DNA of 64,000 nucleotides from Mixta hanseatica (lineage in GTDB: Bacteria; Pseudomonadota; Gammaproteobacteria; Enterobacterales; Enterobacteriaceae). Below the pieces are notes generated by a model. The model searched no databases, was not told where the DNA came from, and saw nothing but the letters and a program-made list of their open reading frames with translations. This document shows, in pieces, positions 34,764-43,793 of the stretch; within the stretch, counting starts at the first letter, position 1, and each line of letters starts with the position of its first letter. Made by a program: the position numbers and the translations under genes. The stretch spans positions 2,108,001 through 2,172,000 of the forward strand of contig NZ_CP082904.1 of the NCBI RefSeq assembly GCF_023517775.1, given 5' to 3'.

Positions 34764-34791
34764 GGTGCGCATAATGTATATTATGTTAAAT
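34764..34791 (+). other. dif, chromosome dimer resolution site
   Basis: 28 bp identical to the E. coli dif sequence as I know it: XerC arm GGTGCGCATAA, central TGTATA, XerD arm TTATGTTAAAT. XerC and XerD, activated by FtsK at the septum, recombine here to resolve chromosome dimers. The position fits the terminus: Ter/tus lies 33 kb away, oriented to stop forks that have already passed dif from the right. The orientation XerC-to-XerD is left to right in the window. Confidence 0.96.
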
Positions 34792-34892
34792 TGCATAGGG
34801 GGAATATATTGTTCATAAGCATTTACAAGCCACCATCAATCATTCACTTATCTCATGCGTCCCCTTCTTATAGATCATTAGTCAACAACCAG

Positions 34893-35600
34893 TCAGTCCT
34901 TGCCCGGCACAATAAGGACATCAAGCCTGTCAGCAAGATCGAGCACATCGTCGTAAGTAGCGGGATCGTGAACCAGGCTGAGTGACTCACCGGTCTGGCA
35001 AAGCGATCCTGGGGTAATCCGATCACCAAATAGCATCATCGCACGTGCGGTGTCATCCTGCCTCGATACCCATGCCAGCCCCTGCGCCGTCAGGCTTTGC
35101 TGATAAAGCTTTTCGGCCCATTTTCGGGTCATTGAGTACTGATCCTTTTCGGTGTCGATTAACGCTTTGCGAGTAATACCCAGCTTACGCAACGACACAC
35201 TGGCAAGGTCCAGTAGTTCCAGATCCTCGACGACCTCAAGTGTGGAATGCACCTGCCCCTTCAGCTTGCTTTTATCGTAAGTTTTAACTCCAGGCGCAAA
35301 TGAGACATCATGAAACACCGTCTCCATCATGGCACAGTCTTTGGTTACCCCCGCGTACATAGTCGGGATGGGCTCACCTTCAGCATCCTGTATAGGGCTG
35401 AAGCGCGCGTTGCCGCGCTGGCCAGGATTAAACTGGTCGGCCGCATACTGCTCTTGATGGACGCGGTGCAATAGGGTCCCTTTCTTTAACGAGTACGTTG
35501 TTGTCTTCAGGAGGCCAGAATGAGGCAGCGGCGTATTCCAGGCGTCATCCTGCTTGGGTTGCTCCGACGCCGCTTTTGCTTTGGCGGGACGCTTAGCCAT
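34893..35600 (-). CDS. RES-domain toxin
   Basis: A 235-aa protein with a RES domain (about residues 35-215). Such toxins (ParT/MbcT-like) act on NAD or by ADP-ribosylation and halt growth. Recognisable parts are LLHRVHQEQYAADQFNPGQRGNARFSP, holding the conserved Arg and Tyr, and TMYAGVTKDCAMMETVFHDV with the conserved Glu. The basic N-terminal tail (MAKRPAKAKAASEQPKQDD) precedes it. The ATG overlaps the end of the upstream Xre-type antitoxin gene by 8 bp, the usual antitoxin-toxin coupling. The pair lies immediately beyond dif. Confidence 0.88.
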   Translation of the reverse strand: MAKRPAKAKAASEQPKQDDAWNTPLPHSGLLKTTTYSLKKGTLLHRVHQEQYAADQFNPGQRGNARFSPIQDAEGEPIPTMYAGVTKDCAMMETVFHDVSFAPGVKTYDKSKLKGQVHSTLEVVEDLELLDLASVSLRKLGITRKALIDTEKDQYSMTRKWAEKLYQQSLTAQGLAWVSRQDDTARAMMLFGDRITPGSLCQTGESLSLVHDPATYDDVLDLADRLDVLIVPGKD

Positions 35601-36270
35601 GCTCTATCCCCTGAACTTCATCCCTGGCCGCTGCAATCACCTGCTCAGGCTGCGTAGCCAGCATGTCCTGTGGCCGTTTCCCGCCCAGAAAGCTGTTGGC
35701 CGACAAAAACCAGAACGCCATCCCCCAACTATCTTTATGACTTTCAAACACCTCGATCACATGAGCCAGTGCTTTCAGAGGCCGGAAGCCCTCATCCTTG
35801 TTCAGACCATAGGCCGGGAAGTAATCAACACCATTATGATGGATGGCAAAGATGCGGCCGGTCTTCTTCCATTTATTCGGCTGCGCACTTGGGTTGGCGG
35901 TGCTTAACTGCGCCAGCTCTGTCAGTTCAGCAGCAGTTAGCCAGTCACCACTTTCCAGCACGGCCTTGCGCGCTTTAACCAACATTGCCACTTCTTTAAT
36001 AATGTGTGGCGACGCAGGTTTAGGTGGCACCAGCGCCTCTGCCAGGCGATCCAGCGTTGCACGACTTTGCTGCTGCTGTTGAAACACCCCGTACATAGAA
36101 GACGCCATGTTTGACAGGTTTTCCATCAGAACCTTTGTCTCGTGATGATTCTGGTGCTCAAAAGAGACAACCAGCACTTGCCTGGCATGGGACTTGTCGA
36201 GACGGACTCTCACTTCTTTCGGGGTTCCAATCAGGGTGGAAACCCCAGGGTGCTCTTTCTGGACACTCAT
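35593..36270 (-). CDS. Xre/MbcA/ParS-type antitoxin partner of RES toxin
   Basis: A 225-aa protein whose C-terminal ~60 residues (VIEVFESHKDSWGMAFWFLSANSFLGGKRPQDMLATQPEQVIAAARDE) match the DUF2384 toxin-binding domain of RES-neutralising antitoxins. It is longer than typical members (about 120-150 aa). It has an extra N-terminal region (residues 1-100) with a glutamine-rich helix (VFQQQQQSRATLDRLAEAL), and a middle AAELTELAQLS segment that may be an HTH. The start at 36270 follows GGAG at 9 bases. A palindrome in the promoter suggests autorepression. Confidence 0.82.
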   Translation of the reverse strand: MSVQKEHPGVSTLIGTPKEVRVRLDKSHARQVLVVSFEHQNHHETKVLMENLSNMASSMYGVFQQQQQSRATLDRLAEALVPPKPASPHIIKEVAMLVKARKAVLESGDWLTAAELTELAQLSTANPSAQPNKWKKTGRIFAIHHNGVDYFPAYGLNKDEGFRPLKALAHVIEVFESHKDSWGMAFWFLSANSFLGGKRPQDMLATQPEQVIAAARDEVQGIEHG

Positions 36271-36286
36271 GGATGCTCTCCTGCAT

Positions 36287-36329
36287 GGGTTATCAACATG
36301 ATTTAATAATATCATATCCATGATAACCC
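36287..36329 (-). promoter_or_regulatory. Palindromic operator/promoter of the toxin-antitoxin operon
   Basis: Perfect 9-bp inverted repeats GGGTTATCA (36287-36295) and TGATAACCC (36321-36329) surround a 25-bp AT-rich centre. The centre contains inner ATGAT/ATCAT repeats and a TATTAT-like -10 on the minus strand. It lies 17 bp upstream of the antitoxin start codon. Confidence 0.65.
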
Positions 36330-36411
36330 TCCAAAGCGTTCCTCTCTTTTATGCCCCTGCTACACGGCCCGCCTTTACACCCAACGTCTCAACCATCAGT
36401 CCATCAGCCCA

Positions 36412-38895
36412 TCAACCATTCGGGAGCAGCGAGTGATGCTGAACCAACATTTCTGCCAGCGCATTCTCCATTACCGGCAGATTTGATGTTTCACTCGCCC
36501 TGTCCTGCATCACCGTGCTCCATATTTCACTGACAGGTGTGGCCAACGAAACCGGCGTCTCCGTCTGTATCGGTAAGCTCTCCCGTGGCGGCTCGCCGTT
36601 ATCATTGGCCAGCAACAGTAGCGCGTCCTGTTCGTGAGGCGCCTGCAACCCTAAGGCATCCAGCGTCAGCGCATCGGCTATATCTGCCTTATCCACCAAC
36701 AGCGACTGAACGGCGGTGACTTCATGGCCAAAGGCGTCGTTGGTTCGCACATAAACCGTATTGGATCCCTCTTCCAATAGCGCCAGCTCCGCAGGAGACA
36801 GCGTGAAGCTCCATGTCGAACCATCAGGAATGGTGTAGTAAATACTGTCACCGATAACCATTTCGAGCCGGCTGCCGGGAGCAAACGGACCTTCAAGCGT
36901 TCCGCTGATTGTAAGCGGGCTAAGCGCCTCTTCAGGCGTCAGGATGTAGTCCTCGCTGACGGGCGACATGGTGATGTAGCCGCGCGGAGGATCCTGGATA
37001 AGCAATAGCTCAGCGGTGCTGACCTCCACACCCCGCTCCGTTGTTACCCGCGCTTCAATCACTTCGCTGTCATTAGTCAGCACCTGCAAATCCGCAGCGG
37101 GGATTAACGTTGCCCAGTGGCCATCCGTCGATGTCACCGCAGAGTAATCCTTTCCACCCAGCGTAATAGTAATGTTCTGCCCAGACTGGATGTGCTGCGC
37201 GGTTCCGGTTAACGGTTGATCCTGTTGGCTTTCCGCCAGTGAAAGCGAGTTATCGCCGGTGAAGGGATCAATATCAATCTGCGGCTGAGGTTTATTAACG
37301 TTGATGATCTGTACGCTGGTTGCCGTCTCGCCGAGATCGGCAAGGCTTGCCAACAGCGTCGCGGTTCCTAAACTCAGCGCATGAAGCGCATCACGAGGGA
37401 TGTTAAGCTGCCAGTAACCCCCATCCTGTACCTCAGTGGTATAGTGTTCGCCATTGAGCGTGACCGTGATGGTTTTACCGCTGGCCGCATTATAAGCCCT
37501 GCCGCTAACAGAAAGATCCTGATAATTTTCAAGCGCATTAAATACGCTATCCTCCGCGAGCGGATTGAGCGTGACTCGGGCCGAGTAGCTATTGCCCCGC
37601 CCGCCGGCAACATCGATAACTTTATTACTGGTGTAGATATCGCCGTTTTCACTGATGGCCTGAGCGCGTAACAGCACATTCCCCACCGGCAGGGCCAGCA
37701 TATCCGCGCTGGGGATCACCGCGCTCCAGGCCCCTTCATGGGTTAACGTAGCGTTATAGCTTTTACCGTTCAACTGTACCGTTAACTGCTGCCAGTCGGC
37801 ATTACTCTCATCCAGCATGCCGGAGATAACCTGATCGACGCGCTTCTCTCGGCCATAAAAACTGTTGTCGCCACTGACATTATCAATGGTAATGGGCTGG
37901 TACGGCGGAACACGGTCAACGATAAAAACGGAAGTATCGGCGCTATAGCGATAAAATTCATCATAGCTGTTTACGTAAACGTAATTTTCACCTTCAACCA
38001 GGCTTTCCACTTCGTCGTGAGTCAGCGTGACCTGCCAACTGCCATCCTCCTGAATAAGGGCATAATGATAGATATCATTCACCACCACCTCGACGGTGTT
38101 TCCTGCTGTAATCCCCTGGCTGATGCCACTCACACTTAACAACCCCTGCGCTTCATTGGCATCAAGAATGTCATCGCCCGCGATCGCATTCAGCGTTAAG
38201 CTACCCGCTTCCGTTACGCCGTGCGCCACCAATAGCGGCTGTGACGTTGCGGCGGTTTCCGTCAGATCGGCGACGGAAGCCAGTAACGATGCTCTACCAT
38301 TATCTAACGCCTGCAAATCCTCATTTGGTACTGTGATACGCCAGAATCCTCCCGGCTGTACCTGCGTGGTGTAATCCTGATCGTTAAGCGTTACCGTAAC
38401 CGTCTTTCCGCTGGCGACGTTATAGGTCCGCCCGGAAAATGAGAGGGTCTCTCCCGCGACGATCGCATTAAGAATGGCGTCGTCAGCAACAGGGTTAACC
38501 TCAATGCGGGCGGAATATTCATTGCCGCTCCCGGCCTGAAGGGTTAATGATTTGGCCGCGAAACGTTGATTGCCATCCATATCGTTAACGGCGGCCGAGA
38601 GCACCGTGTCGCCGGCGGGAAAAGATAAAATATCGCTGGCAGGCACTTGCAGGCTCCAGACGCGGTCATTGCCTACCGTGGCTTGCCAGCGTTGGCCAAA
38701 CGCCTCAACGGTGACGCTTTCGCCTACGGCAATCTCCTCAGAGACGCGGCCAGAAATAAGCTGATCAACCTGTTTTTCCCGGGCATTAAGCAGATCGTTA
38801 CCGGAAACACTATCTATAATAATCGGAGATACGAGCTGAATGGCGCTGGGAATCAGGCCATTCTCGCTATAAGGGACAGGACGCGTCGAAGCCAT
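36412..38895 (-). CDS. Ig-like repeat surface/adhesin-type protein
   Basis: An 827-aa acidic protein built of seven ~95-110-residue bacterial Ig-like (BapA/SiiE-type) modules. Each has a motif like 'DN-SGDN-hhN--E' at the start and 'G-W---hp---L--L' towards the end. Modules 1 and 4, and 2 and 5, are close pairs (NVSGDNSFYGREKRVDQVISG; NAASGKTITVTLNGEHYTTEVQ); 3 and 7 also pair. There is no Sec signal peptide. The start at 38895 (MASTRP) has AAGGAG. The ~90-residue C-terminal tail (from DALTLDALGLQ to HHSLLPNG) could be a type I secretion signal, but no type I secretion genes and no RTX repeats are nearby. It may be a truncated or orphan adhesin. Confidence 0.78.
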   Translation of the reverse strand: MASTRPVPYSENGLIPSAIQLVSPIIIDSVSGNDLLNAREKQVDQLISGRVSEEIAVGESVTVEAFGQRWQATVGNDRVWSLQVPASDILSFPAGDTVLSAAVNDMDGNQRFAAKSLTLQAGSGNEYSARIEVNPVADDAILNAIVAGETLSFSGRTYNVASGKTVTVTLNDQDYTTQVQPGGFWRITVPNEDLQALDNGRASLLASVADLTETAATSQPLLVAHGVTEAGSLTLNAIAGDDILDANEAQGLLSVSGISQGITAGNTVEVVVNDIYHYALIQEDGSWQVTLTHDEVESLVEGENYVYVNSYDEFYRYSADTSVFIVDRVPPYQPITIDNVSGDNSFYGREKRVDQVISGMLDESNADWQQLTVQLNGKSYNATLTHEGAWSAVIPSADMLALPVGNVLLRAQAISENGDIYTSNKVIDVAGGRGNSYSARVTLNPLAEDSVFNALENYQDLSVSGRAYNAASGKTITVTLNGEHYTTEVQDGGYWQLNIPRDALHALSLGTATLLASLADLGETATSVQIINVNKPQPQIDIDPFTGDNSLSLAESQQDQPLTGTAQHIQSGQNITITLGGKDYSAVTSTDGHWATLIPAADLQVLTNDSEVIEARVTTERGVEVSTAELLLIQDPPRGYITMSPVSEDYILTPEEALSPLTISGTLEGPFAPGSRLEMVIGDSIYYTIPDGSTWSFTLSPAELALLEEGSNTVYVRTNDAFGHEVTAVQSLLVDKADIADALTLDALGLQAPHEQDALLLLANDNGEPPRESLPIQTETPVSLATPVSEIWSTVMQDRASETSNLPVMENALAEMLVQHHSLLPNG

Positions 38896-39373
38896 ATTAA
38901 ACTCCTTGTACACCAGTTAGTTAGATAACGCGCACGAAACATCACTGTAGACGCGCTACAGCGTTTGCGTACGGCATTAGCGGTAAGTTTCCCCAGGAGC
39001 GGAAACGTTTAATGGTGTACACCGGGATCAATCACGACCCAGAATGAGGTAAAAGTGTGCCAGTAGAGCTGGCGTCTTACTTTTTACTTCTACAGCTATA
39101 AGTAATTACGCTGGCTTTGTCTTTGAGTGAAATTTATTGTGATGATTAAATAAATTAATTAATAACCGAAAACAACCGAGTTTAGATCCAACGATAAACG
39201 GCATGATTTTCGAATAAGCCGAAAAGCCATTTTTTTATTCCTGTTCCCCTGTCACCGGCAGAAAGGAGATTCTGGTCTTTTTACTATTGCCTGGTCTTGA
39301 AAAAAACAGGCGCGGCCCGCTCTGGCAAAATGTAACTTTGTGACAGAAACGGCATTGCTAACATGGAGAAACT
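38896..39373. other. Intergenic region between Ig-repeat and uvrA2-type genes
   Basis: 478 bp, partly very AT-rich (39110-39180), between divergent genes. A nested hairpin spans 39050-39087 (outer GTAAAAGT/ACTTTTTAC, inner GCCAG/CTGGC). No ORF, tRNA or insertion sequence was recognised. Confidence 0.5.
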
Positions 39374-41914
39374 ATGAGCACCAACAGAACTGAACGCACT
39401 TCAGCCGTTCCACGCCAAAGTGTCAGTTCTGACATTCGCGTACACGGAGCGAGAACGCATAATCTGAAAGATGTTTCCCTCTCATTCCCCCGGGATGCAA
39501 TGGTTATCTTTACCGGCGTTTCCGGTTCGGGCAAATCCTCGCTGGCCTTTGATACGATTTATGCTGAAGCACAGCGAAGATATATGGAATCCATCGCACC
39601 GCACGCGCGTCGCTTGATTGAGCAGGCTTCGGTGCCTGAAGTGGATAACATTGATGGCCTGCCACCGGCTGTCGCCCTGCAACAGAGTCGTGCCGGCGCG
39701 CAGGAACGTTCCACGGTCGGCAGTCTGACCCGTATCTCGGTCACCCTGCGTTTGCTGTTCTCGCGCGCTGGCATAAAACCGGCTGGCATCCCGTTTCTGG
39801 CTGCAGAGGCATTTTCCCCAAATAATCCTCAGGGAGCCTGTCCGGTTTGCCAGGGCCTGGGCAGGGTTCATGAAGTTAAACCAGAGGCGATGGTACCCGA
39901 TAAATCATTAAGCATCCGCGAAGGAGCTATCGCTTCATGGCCTAACGGCTGGCAGGCTAAAAACCTGCGCACCATTCTTGACGCGCTGGGCTATGATATT
40001 GATGCGCCCTGGGAAACGCTGCCCCTGAAAGCACAGCAATGGATATTGTTTACCGATGAGCAGCCCACTCTTCCGGTATTTTCTGGCCTGAATGCTGAAC
40101 AGCGCAAAGCGGCGATAGCCGCTGGCATGGAGCCATCTTACAACGGCACCTATACCAGCGCCCGGAGATATGTGCTGCAAAGCTATGCCAGCGGGAAGGA
40201 GTCCGTTAAAAAACGCCTTGCGCCTTTTGTCACCATTGCTTCTTGCCCGGCGTGCCACGGAAAAAGGCTGAATCAACACGCCCTTTCCGTCAAATTTGCG
40301 GGCTACAATATCGCCGAGCTGGGAGAATTAACGGTGACGCAGCTCAGAGCATTACTTCATCCCTACGCGCAAGGCACATCCGCCGACCTTCCTGAAGAGA
40401 TGGCGCTTCGGGAAGCGGTGATCCGAATGAGCGCTGATATCTGTCGACGCCTTGATCAGCTGGATGAATTAGGGCTTGGGCACCTTGCGTTGGGGCGACG
40501 AACCACCATGCTGTCATCCGGGGAGCTGCAGCGGATACGGCTGGCGACACAGCTGATTTCCCGGCTTTTCGGCGTGCTGTATGTTCTGGATGAACCCTCT
40601 GCCGGGCTGCACCCGGAAGATGTCAAAGCGCTGATGCAGTCGTTGCGCTCGCTTCTGGATGCCGGCAACTCGCTGGCCATCGTTGAGCACAACCTTGATG
40701 TCATTTCTGAAGCCGACTGGCTGATCGAAGTCGGTCCTGGCCCGGGCCGTCTGGGCGGCGAAGTGGTATATAGCGGCGTCCCGGCTGGGCTGGCAAACAT
40801 CGCGGCATCACGTACGGCTGGGTATCTTTTTAATCAAAGCCATAGCGGCTTGCGCCAGCGTCACGCCCCTGATAGCTGGCTCAAACTGGCACAGGTTAGC
40901 TGCAACAATATTTCAATGCTTGATGCCGCTATTCCGCTTGAACGCATGACGGTAATTACCGGCGTTTCCGGTTCGGGTAAGTCAACGCTGCTGGCGCGCG
41001 TGCTACCTGCATTGCTTGAGCGGCTTGATAAAACGCATACGGATGAGGATAAGCAGGAAGAAGATGTCGCCTTAGAAATAAAGGGGAAAATCATTTCCGG
41101 CGCCGCTTTACTTCAACGGCTGGTACGCATCGATCAGCGCCCTATCGGACGTACCCCGCGCTCAAACCTGGCGACATACACCGGTTTTTTCGACACGGTA
41201 CGTAAACTGTTTGCAGAAACCGAGGAAGCTAAGCGCAGAGGCTTTGATGCCAGCCGTTTTTCCTTCAATCTTCCCGCCGGTCGCTGTCCGGTCTGTGAGG
41301 GCCAGGGACAAATCATCATTGAACTGCTGTTTATGCCTGAAGCCAGCGCGCCCTGCTCAACCTGCGGCGGCACCCGCTACAACGAGGAGACGCTTGCGGT
41401 ACGCTGGGAGAACAGAACCATTGCTGATGTTCTTGACCTGACGGTGGACGATGCCGTGGAGGCGTTCAAAAACAATCCGTCCATTCAACGTTCTCTGACG
41501 GCGCTTACCGCCCTGGGGCTGGGCTATTTGAAATTAGGACAGCCAGCAACGGAGTTATCTGGCGGCGAGTGCCAGCGCATTAAACTGGCCTGGGAGCTGC
41601 AACGGGTACAACGCGGCAAAACCCTCTATCTGCTGGACGAGCCATCCTCGGGTTTACACCCTTCCGATATGGATAAGTTAATGCGGGTACTGGATCAGCT
41701 GGTTCAACGTGGCAATACCGTGGTTATGGCTGAACATGATATGCGCATCGCATCAGAAGCGGACTGGGTTATCGACCTGGGGCCAGGTTCGGGAGTGAAC
41801 GGCGGCCGCATCGTTGCGGCAGGCACGCCTGAAGAAGTGAGTCAGTCAGCACAAAGCCTTACTGCGCCCTGGCTGGCCAGACAACTGCAAAAAAGAGTTG
41901 GCGATCCGCAATAA
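39374..41914 (+). CDS. UvrA2-type excinuclease ATPase
   Basis: An 846-aa ABC-type protein of the UvrA family lacking the UvrB-binding insertion of the ~940-aa canonical UvrA, i.e. class II UvrA (UvrA2/DrrC-like). It has two Walker A motifs (GVSGSGKSS near residue 51 and GVSGSGKST near residue 533), zinc-finger pairs [16 protein letters not shown] and [15 protein letters not shown], and signatures LSSGELQR and LSGGECQR with Walker [11 protein letters not shown] and [10 protein letters not shown]. Members have been linked to tolerance of DNA-binding drugs. GGAG lies 6 bases before the ATG, and a strong bidirectional terminator follows. It stands at the right edge of the dif accessory region. 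Confidence 0.9.
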   Translation: MSTNRTERTSAVPRQSVSSDIRVHGARTHNLKDVSLSFPRDAMVIFTGVSGSGKSSLAFDTIYAEAQRRYMESIAPHARRLIEQASVPEVDNIDGLPPAVALQQSRAGAQERSTVGSLTRISVTLRLLFSRAGIKPAGIPFLAAEAFSPNNPQGACPVCQGLGRVHEVKPEAMVPDKSLSIREGAIASWPNGWQAKNLRTILDALGYDIDAPWETLPLKAQQWILFTDEQPTLPVFSGLNAEQRKAAIAAGMEPSYNGTYTSARRYVLQSYASGKESVKKRLAPFVTIASCPACHGKRLNQHALSVKFAGYNIAELGELTVTQLRALLHPYAQGTSADLPEEMALREAVIRMSADICRRLDQLDELGLGHLALGRRTTMLSSGELQRIRLATQLISRLFGVLYVLDEPSAGLHPEDVKALMQSLRSLLDAGNSLAIVEHNLDVISEADWLIEVGPGPGRLGGEVVYSGVPAGLANIAASRTAGYLFNQSHSGLRQRHAPDSWLKLAQVSCNNISMLDAAIPLERMTVITGVSGSGKSTLLARVLPALLERLDKTHTDEDKQEEDVALEIKGKIISGAALLQRLVRIDQRPIGRTPRSNLATYTGFFDTVRKLFAETEEAKRRGFDASRFSFNLPAGRCPVCEGQGQIIIELLFMPEASAPCSTCGGTRYNEETLAVRWENRTIADVLDLTVDDAVEAFKNNPSIQRSLTALTALGLGYLKLGQPATELSGGECQRIKLAWELQRVQRGKTLYLLDEPSSGLHPSDMDKLMRVLDQLVQRGNTVVMAEHDMRIASEADWVIDLGPGSGVNGGRIVAAGTPEEVSQSAQSLTAPWLARQLQKRVGDPQ

Positions 41915-41915
41915 T

Positions 41916-41945
41916 AAAAAAGGCTGGTTAAAAACCAGCCTTTTT
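41916..41945. terminator. Bidirectional terminator between uvrA2-type gene and mqo
   Basis: Stem AGGCTGGTT/AACCAGCCT with A run before and T run after, serving both converging genes. Confidence 0.92.
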
Positions 41946-41996
41946 ATTTACCGAACCGGGGAATGCAATGTTCTACATCCGCCGGTTAAGCTAACC

Positions 41997-43646
41997 TTAC
42001 AGCGCCATATCGTGCTGCGGTTCTGCCGCTTTCGGCGCCTGAGCTGCCGGCGCGTCAGTAGATTTACCGGCCATATTAATCACTGGCGGTTTGGTCAGCT
42101 GCAGCGTAGCCGCAGTATCGTTCCACACCTGCTGTGCCAGCGCCGGGTCGTCGTTCAGCTTCTTGCCGTAGCTCGGTACGAAGTTACGGATTTTCGCCTG
42201 CCATTCCGGGGTCTTGAACTGCTCAGGGAACAGCTGCTTAACCACGTTCAGCGCAATCGGTGCTGCGGTTGATGCGCCCGGAGATGCGCCCAACAATGCC
42301 GCGACAGTTTTCTGCTGATCGGTGACGATTTCAGTGCCCAGTTTCAGCACGCCGCCCTTCTCTGCGTCTTTCTTGATGATCTGTACGCGCTGACCCGCCT
42401 GAATCAGGTGCCAGTCTTCTTTCTTCGCATTCGGATAGTACTCTTTCAGCGCCGCGAAACGGTCATCGTCGCTCAGCATTACCTGACCAATCAGATATTT
42501 GACCAGATCAAAGTTATCCATACCAACATGCGTCATCGGCATGAAGTTATTGGTAGTGGTGGTGCTCAGCAGATCAAACAACGATCCGTTTTTCAGGAAC
42601 TTGGTTGAGAACGTCGCAAAAGGTCCGAACAGCACAACCTGTTTGCCATCCAGATAGCGGGAATCCAGATGCGGAACAGACATCGGCGGCGCGCCCACGG
42701 AAGCCTGACCATACACTTTCTGGTTATGACGCTTGGCAATTGCCGGATTTTCGGTTACCAGGAAAGAGCCGCCAACCGGGAAGCCTGCATAGTTATCCGC
42801 TTCCGGAATACCGGTTTCCTGCAGCAGCTTCAGCGCCCCGCCACCAGCACCGATAAAGACATATTTGGCATCAACGGCACGCGTTTCGCCATTTTTGGCA
42901 TCTTTGATAGTAACATGCCAGGAATTATCGCCGTTACGTTTGAAATCAGTAACTTCAGACGAGGTTTCCAGCTTGAAGTTATCGTTCTTCTTCAGACTGC
43001 CGATCAGCTGACGGGTGATTTCGCCATAGTTAACATCGGTGCCCACCGGCGTCCAGGTCGCGGCTACTTTCTGCTGCGGATCGCGGCCTTCCATAATCAG
43101 TGGCGACCATTGTTCAATCTGCTTATGATCGGTAGAGAATTTCATGCCCTGGAACAGCACAGTTTTCTGCAGCGCCTGATAACGACGGCTCAGATAGTCC
43201 ACGTTCTTATCGCCCCAGACAAAGCTCATGTGCGCCGTGGAGTTGATAAAGGAGTGCGGATTATTCAACACACCGCTTTTAACCTGCGCCGACCAGAACT
43301 GACGGGAGATCATAAAGGCTTCGTTGATTTCTAACGCTTTCGTCACATCGATTGAACCGTCCGCGCGCTCTGGCGTGTAGTTCAGTTCCATGTTCGCTGA
43401 GTGACCGGTACCGGCATTGTTCCAGCCATTAGAGGATTCCAGCGCGACGCCGTCGAGTTTTTCAACCATGATCTGTTTCCAGTCAGGCTGCAGCTCTTCA
43501 AGGAAGGTTCCTAATGAAGCGCTCATAATGCCGCCGCCGATCAGTAATACATCAGTTTTCTCTGGTGTAGTTTCAGCATGCGCTGCGGAAGTGACTAACA
43601 GGGCCAAAAGGGAAAGCGAAGGCAGTACTTTTGTTGATTTAATCAT
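41997..43646 (-). CDS. mqo: Malate:quinone oxidoreductase Mqo
   Basis: A 549-aa FAD-dependent membrane-associated enzyme oxidising malate to oxaloacetate with transfer of electrons to quinone. The FAD motif [16 protein letters not shown] follows an N-terminal hydrophobic leader ([17 protein letters not shown]). Family segments [38 protein letters not shown] and [16 protein letters not shown] are all present. The C-terminal tail is Ala/Pro-rich. It is divergent from dcuS, so C4-dicarboxylate sensing may influence it. The start follows the E. coli homologue; the ribosome binding site is weak. Confidence 0.95.
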   Translation of the reverse strand: MIKSTKVLPSLSLLALLVTSAAHAETTPEKTDVLLIGGGIMSASLGTFLEELQPDWKQIMVEKLDGVALESSNGWNNAGTGHSANMELNYTPERADGSIDVTKALEINEAFMISRQFWSAQVKSGVLNNPHSFINSTAHMSFVWGDKNVDYLSRRYQALQKTVLFQGMKFSTDHKQIEQWSPLIMEGRDPQQKVAATWTPVGTDVNYGEITRQLIGSLKKNDNFKLETSSEVTDFKRNGDNSWHVTIKDAKNGETRAVDAKYVFIGAGGGALKLLQETGIPEADNYAGFPVGGSFLVTENPAIAKRHNQKVYGQASVGAPPMSVPHLDSRYLDGKQVVLFGPFATFSTKFLKNGSLFDLLSTTTTNNFMPMTHVGMDNFDLVKYLIGQVMLSDDDRFAALKEYYPNAKKEDWHLIQAGQRVQIIKKDAEKGGVLKLGTEIVTDQQKTVAALLGASPGASTAAPIALNVVKQLFPEQFKTPEWQAKIRNFVPSYGKKLNDDPALAQQVWNDTAATLQLTKPPVINMAGKSTDAPAAQAPKAAEPQHDMAL

Positions 43647-43689
43647 GCTTAATCTTCAATATATCGCTGTAACGGTTAAAAAATACTGG

Positions 43690-43775
43690 GTAACTTTAAA
43701 ATATTGTTACTGATTAGTTGATATATTTTTAGTTACTTAATTAAAAAAATCGATCCGCGAGTAACTTTAGTTACT
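43690..43775. promoter_or_regulatory. GTAAC/GTTAC repeat cluster between mqo and dcuS
   Basis: Five GTAAC or GTTAC units lie at 43690, 43706, 43732, 43761 and 43770 in the 147-bp AT-rich divergent promoter region. The last two form the dyad AGTAAC-TTTA-GTTACT (43760-43775). The others form a wider inverted pair and a single copy. They look like operator half-sites for a shared regulator, which I cannot name with certainty (DcuR or ArcA are candidates). Confidence 0.45.
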
Positions 43776-43793
43776 AAACACCTCACGCTAAGA

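Noticed and set aside
32714..41914. Whole dif-proximal block as a single prophage or integrative element
   Set aside because: Apart from the Cre-like recombinase there are no phage structural, replication or conjugation genes, no tRNA target and no second lox-like or dif-like copy to mark a boundary.
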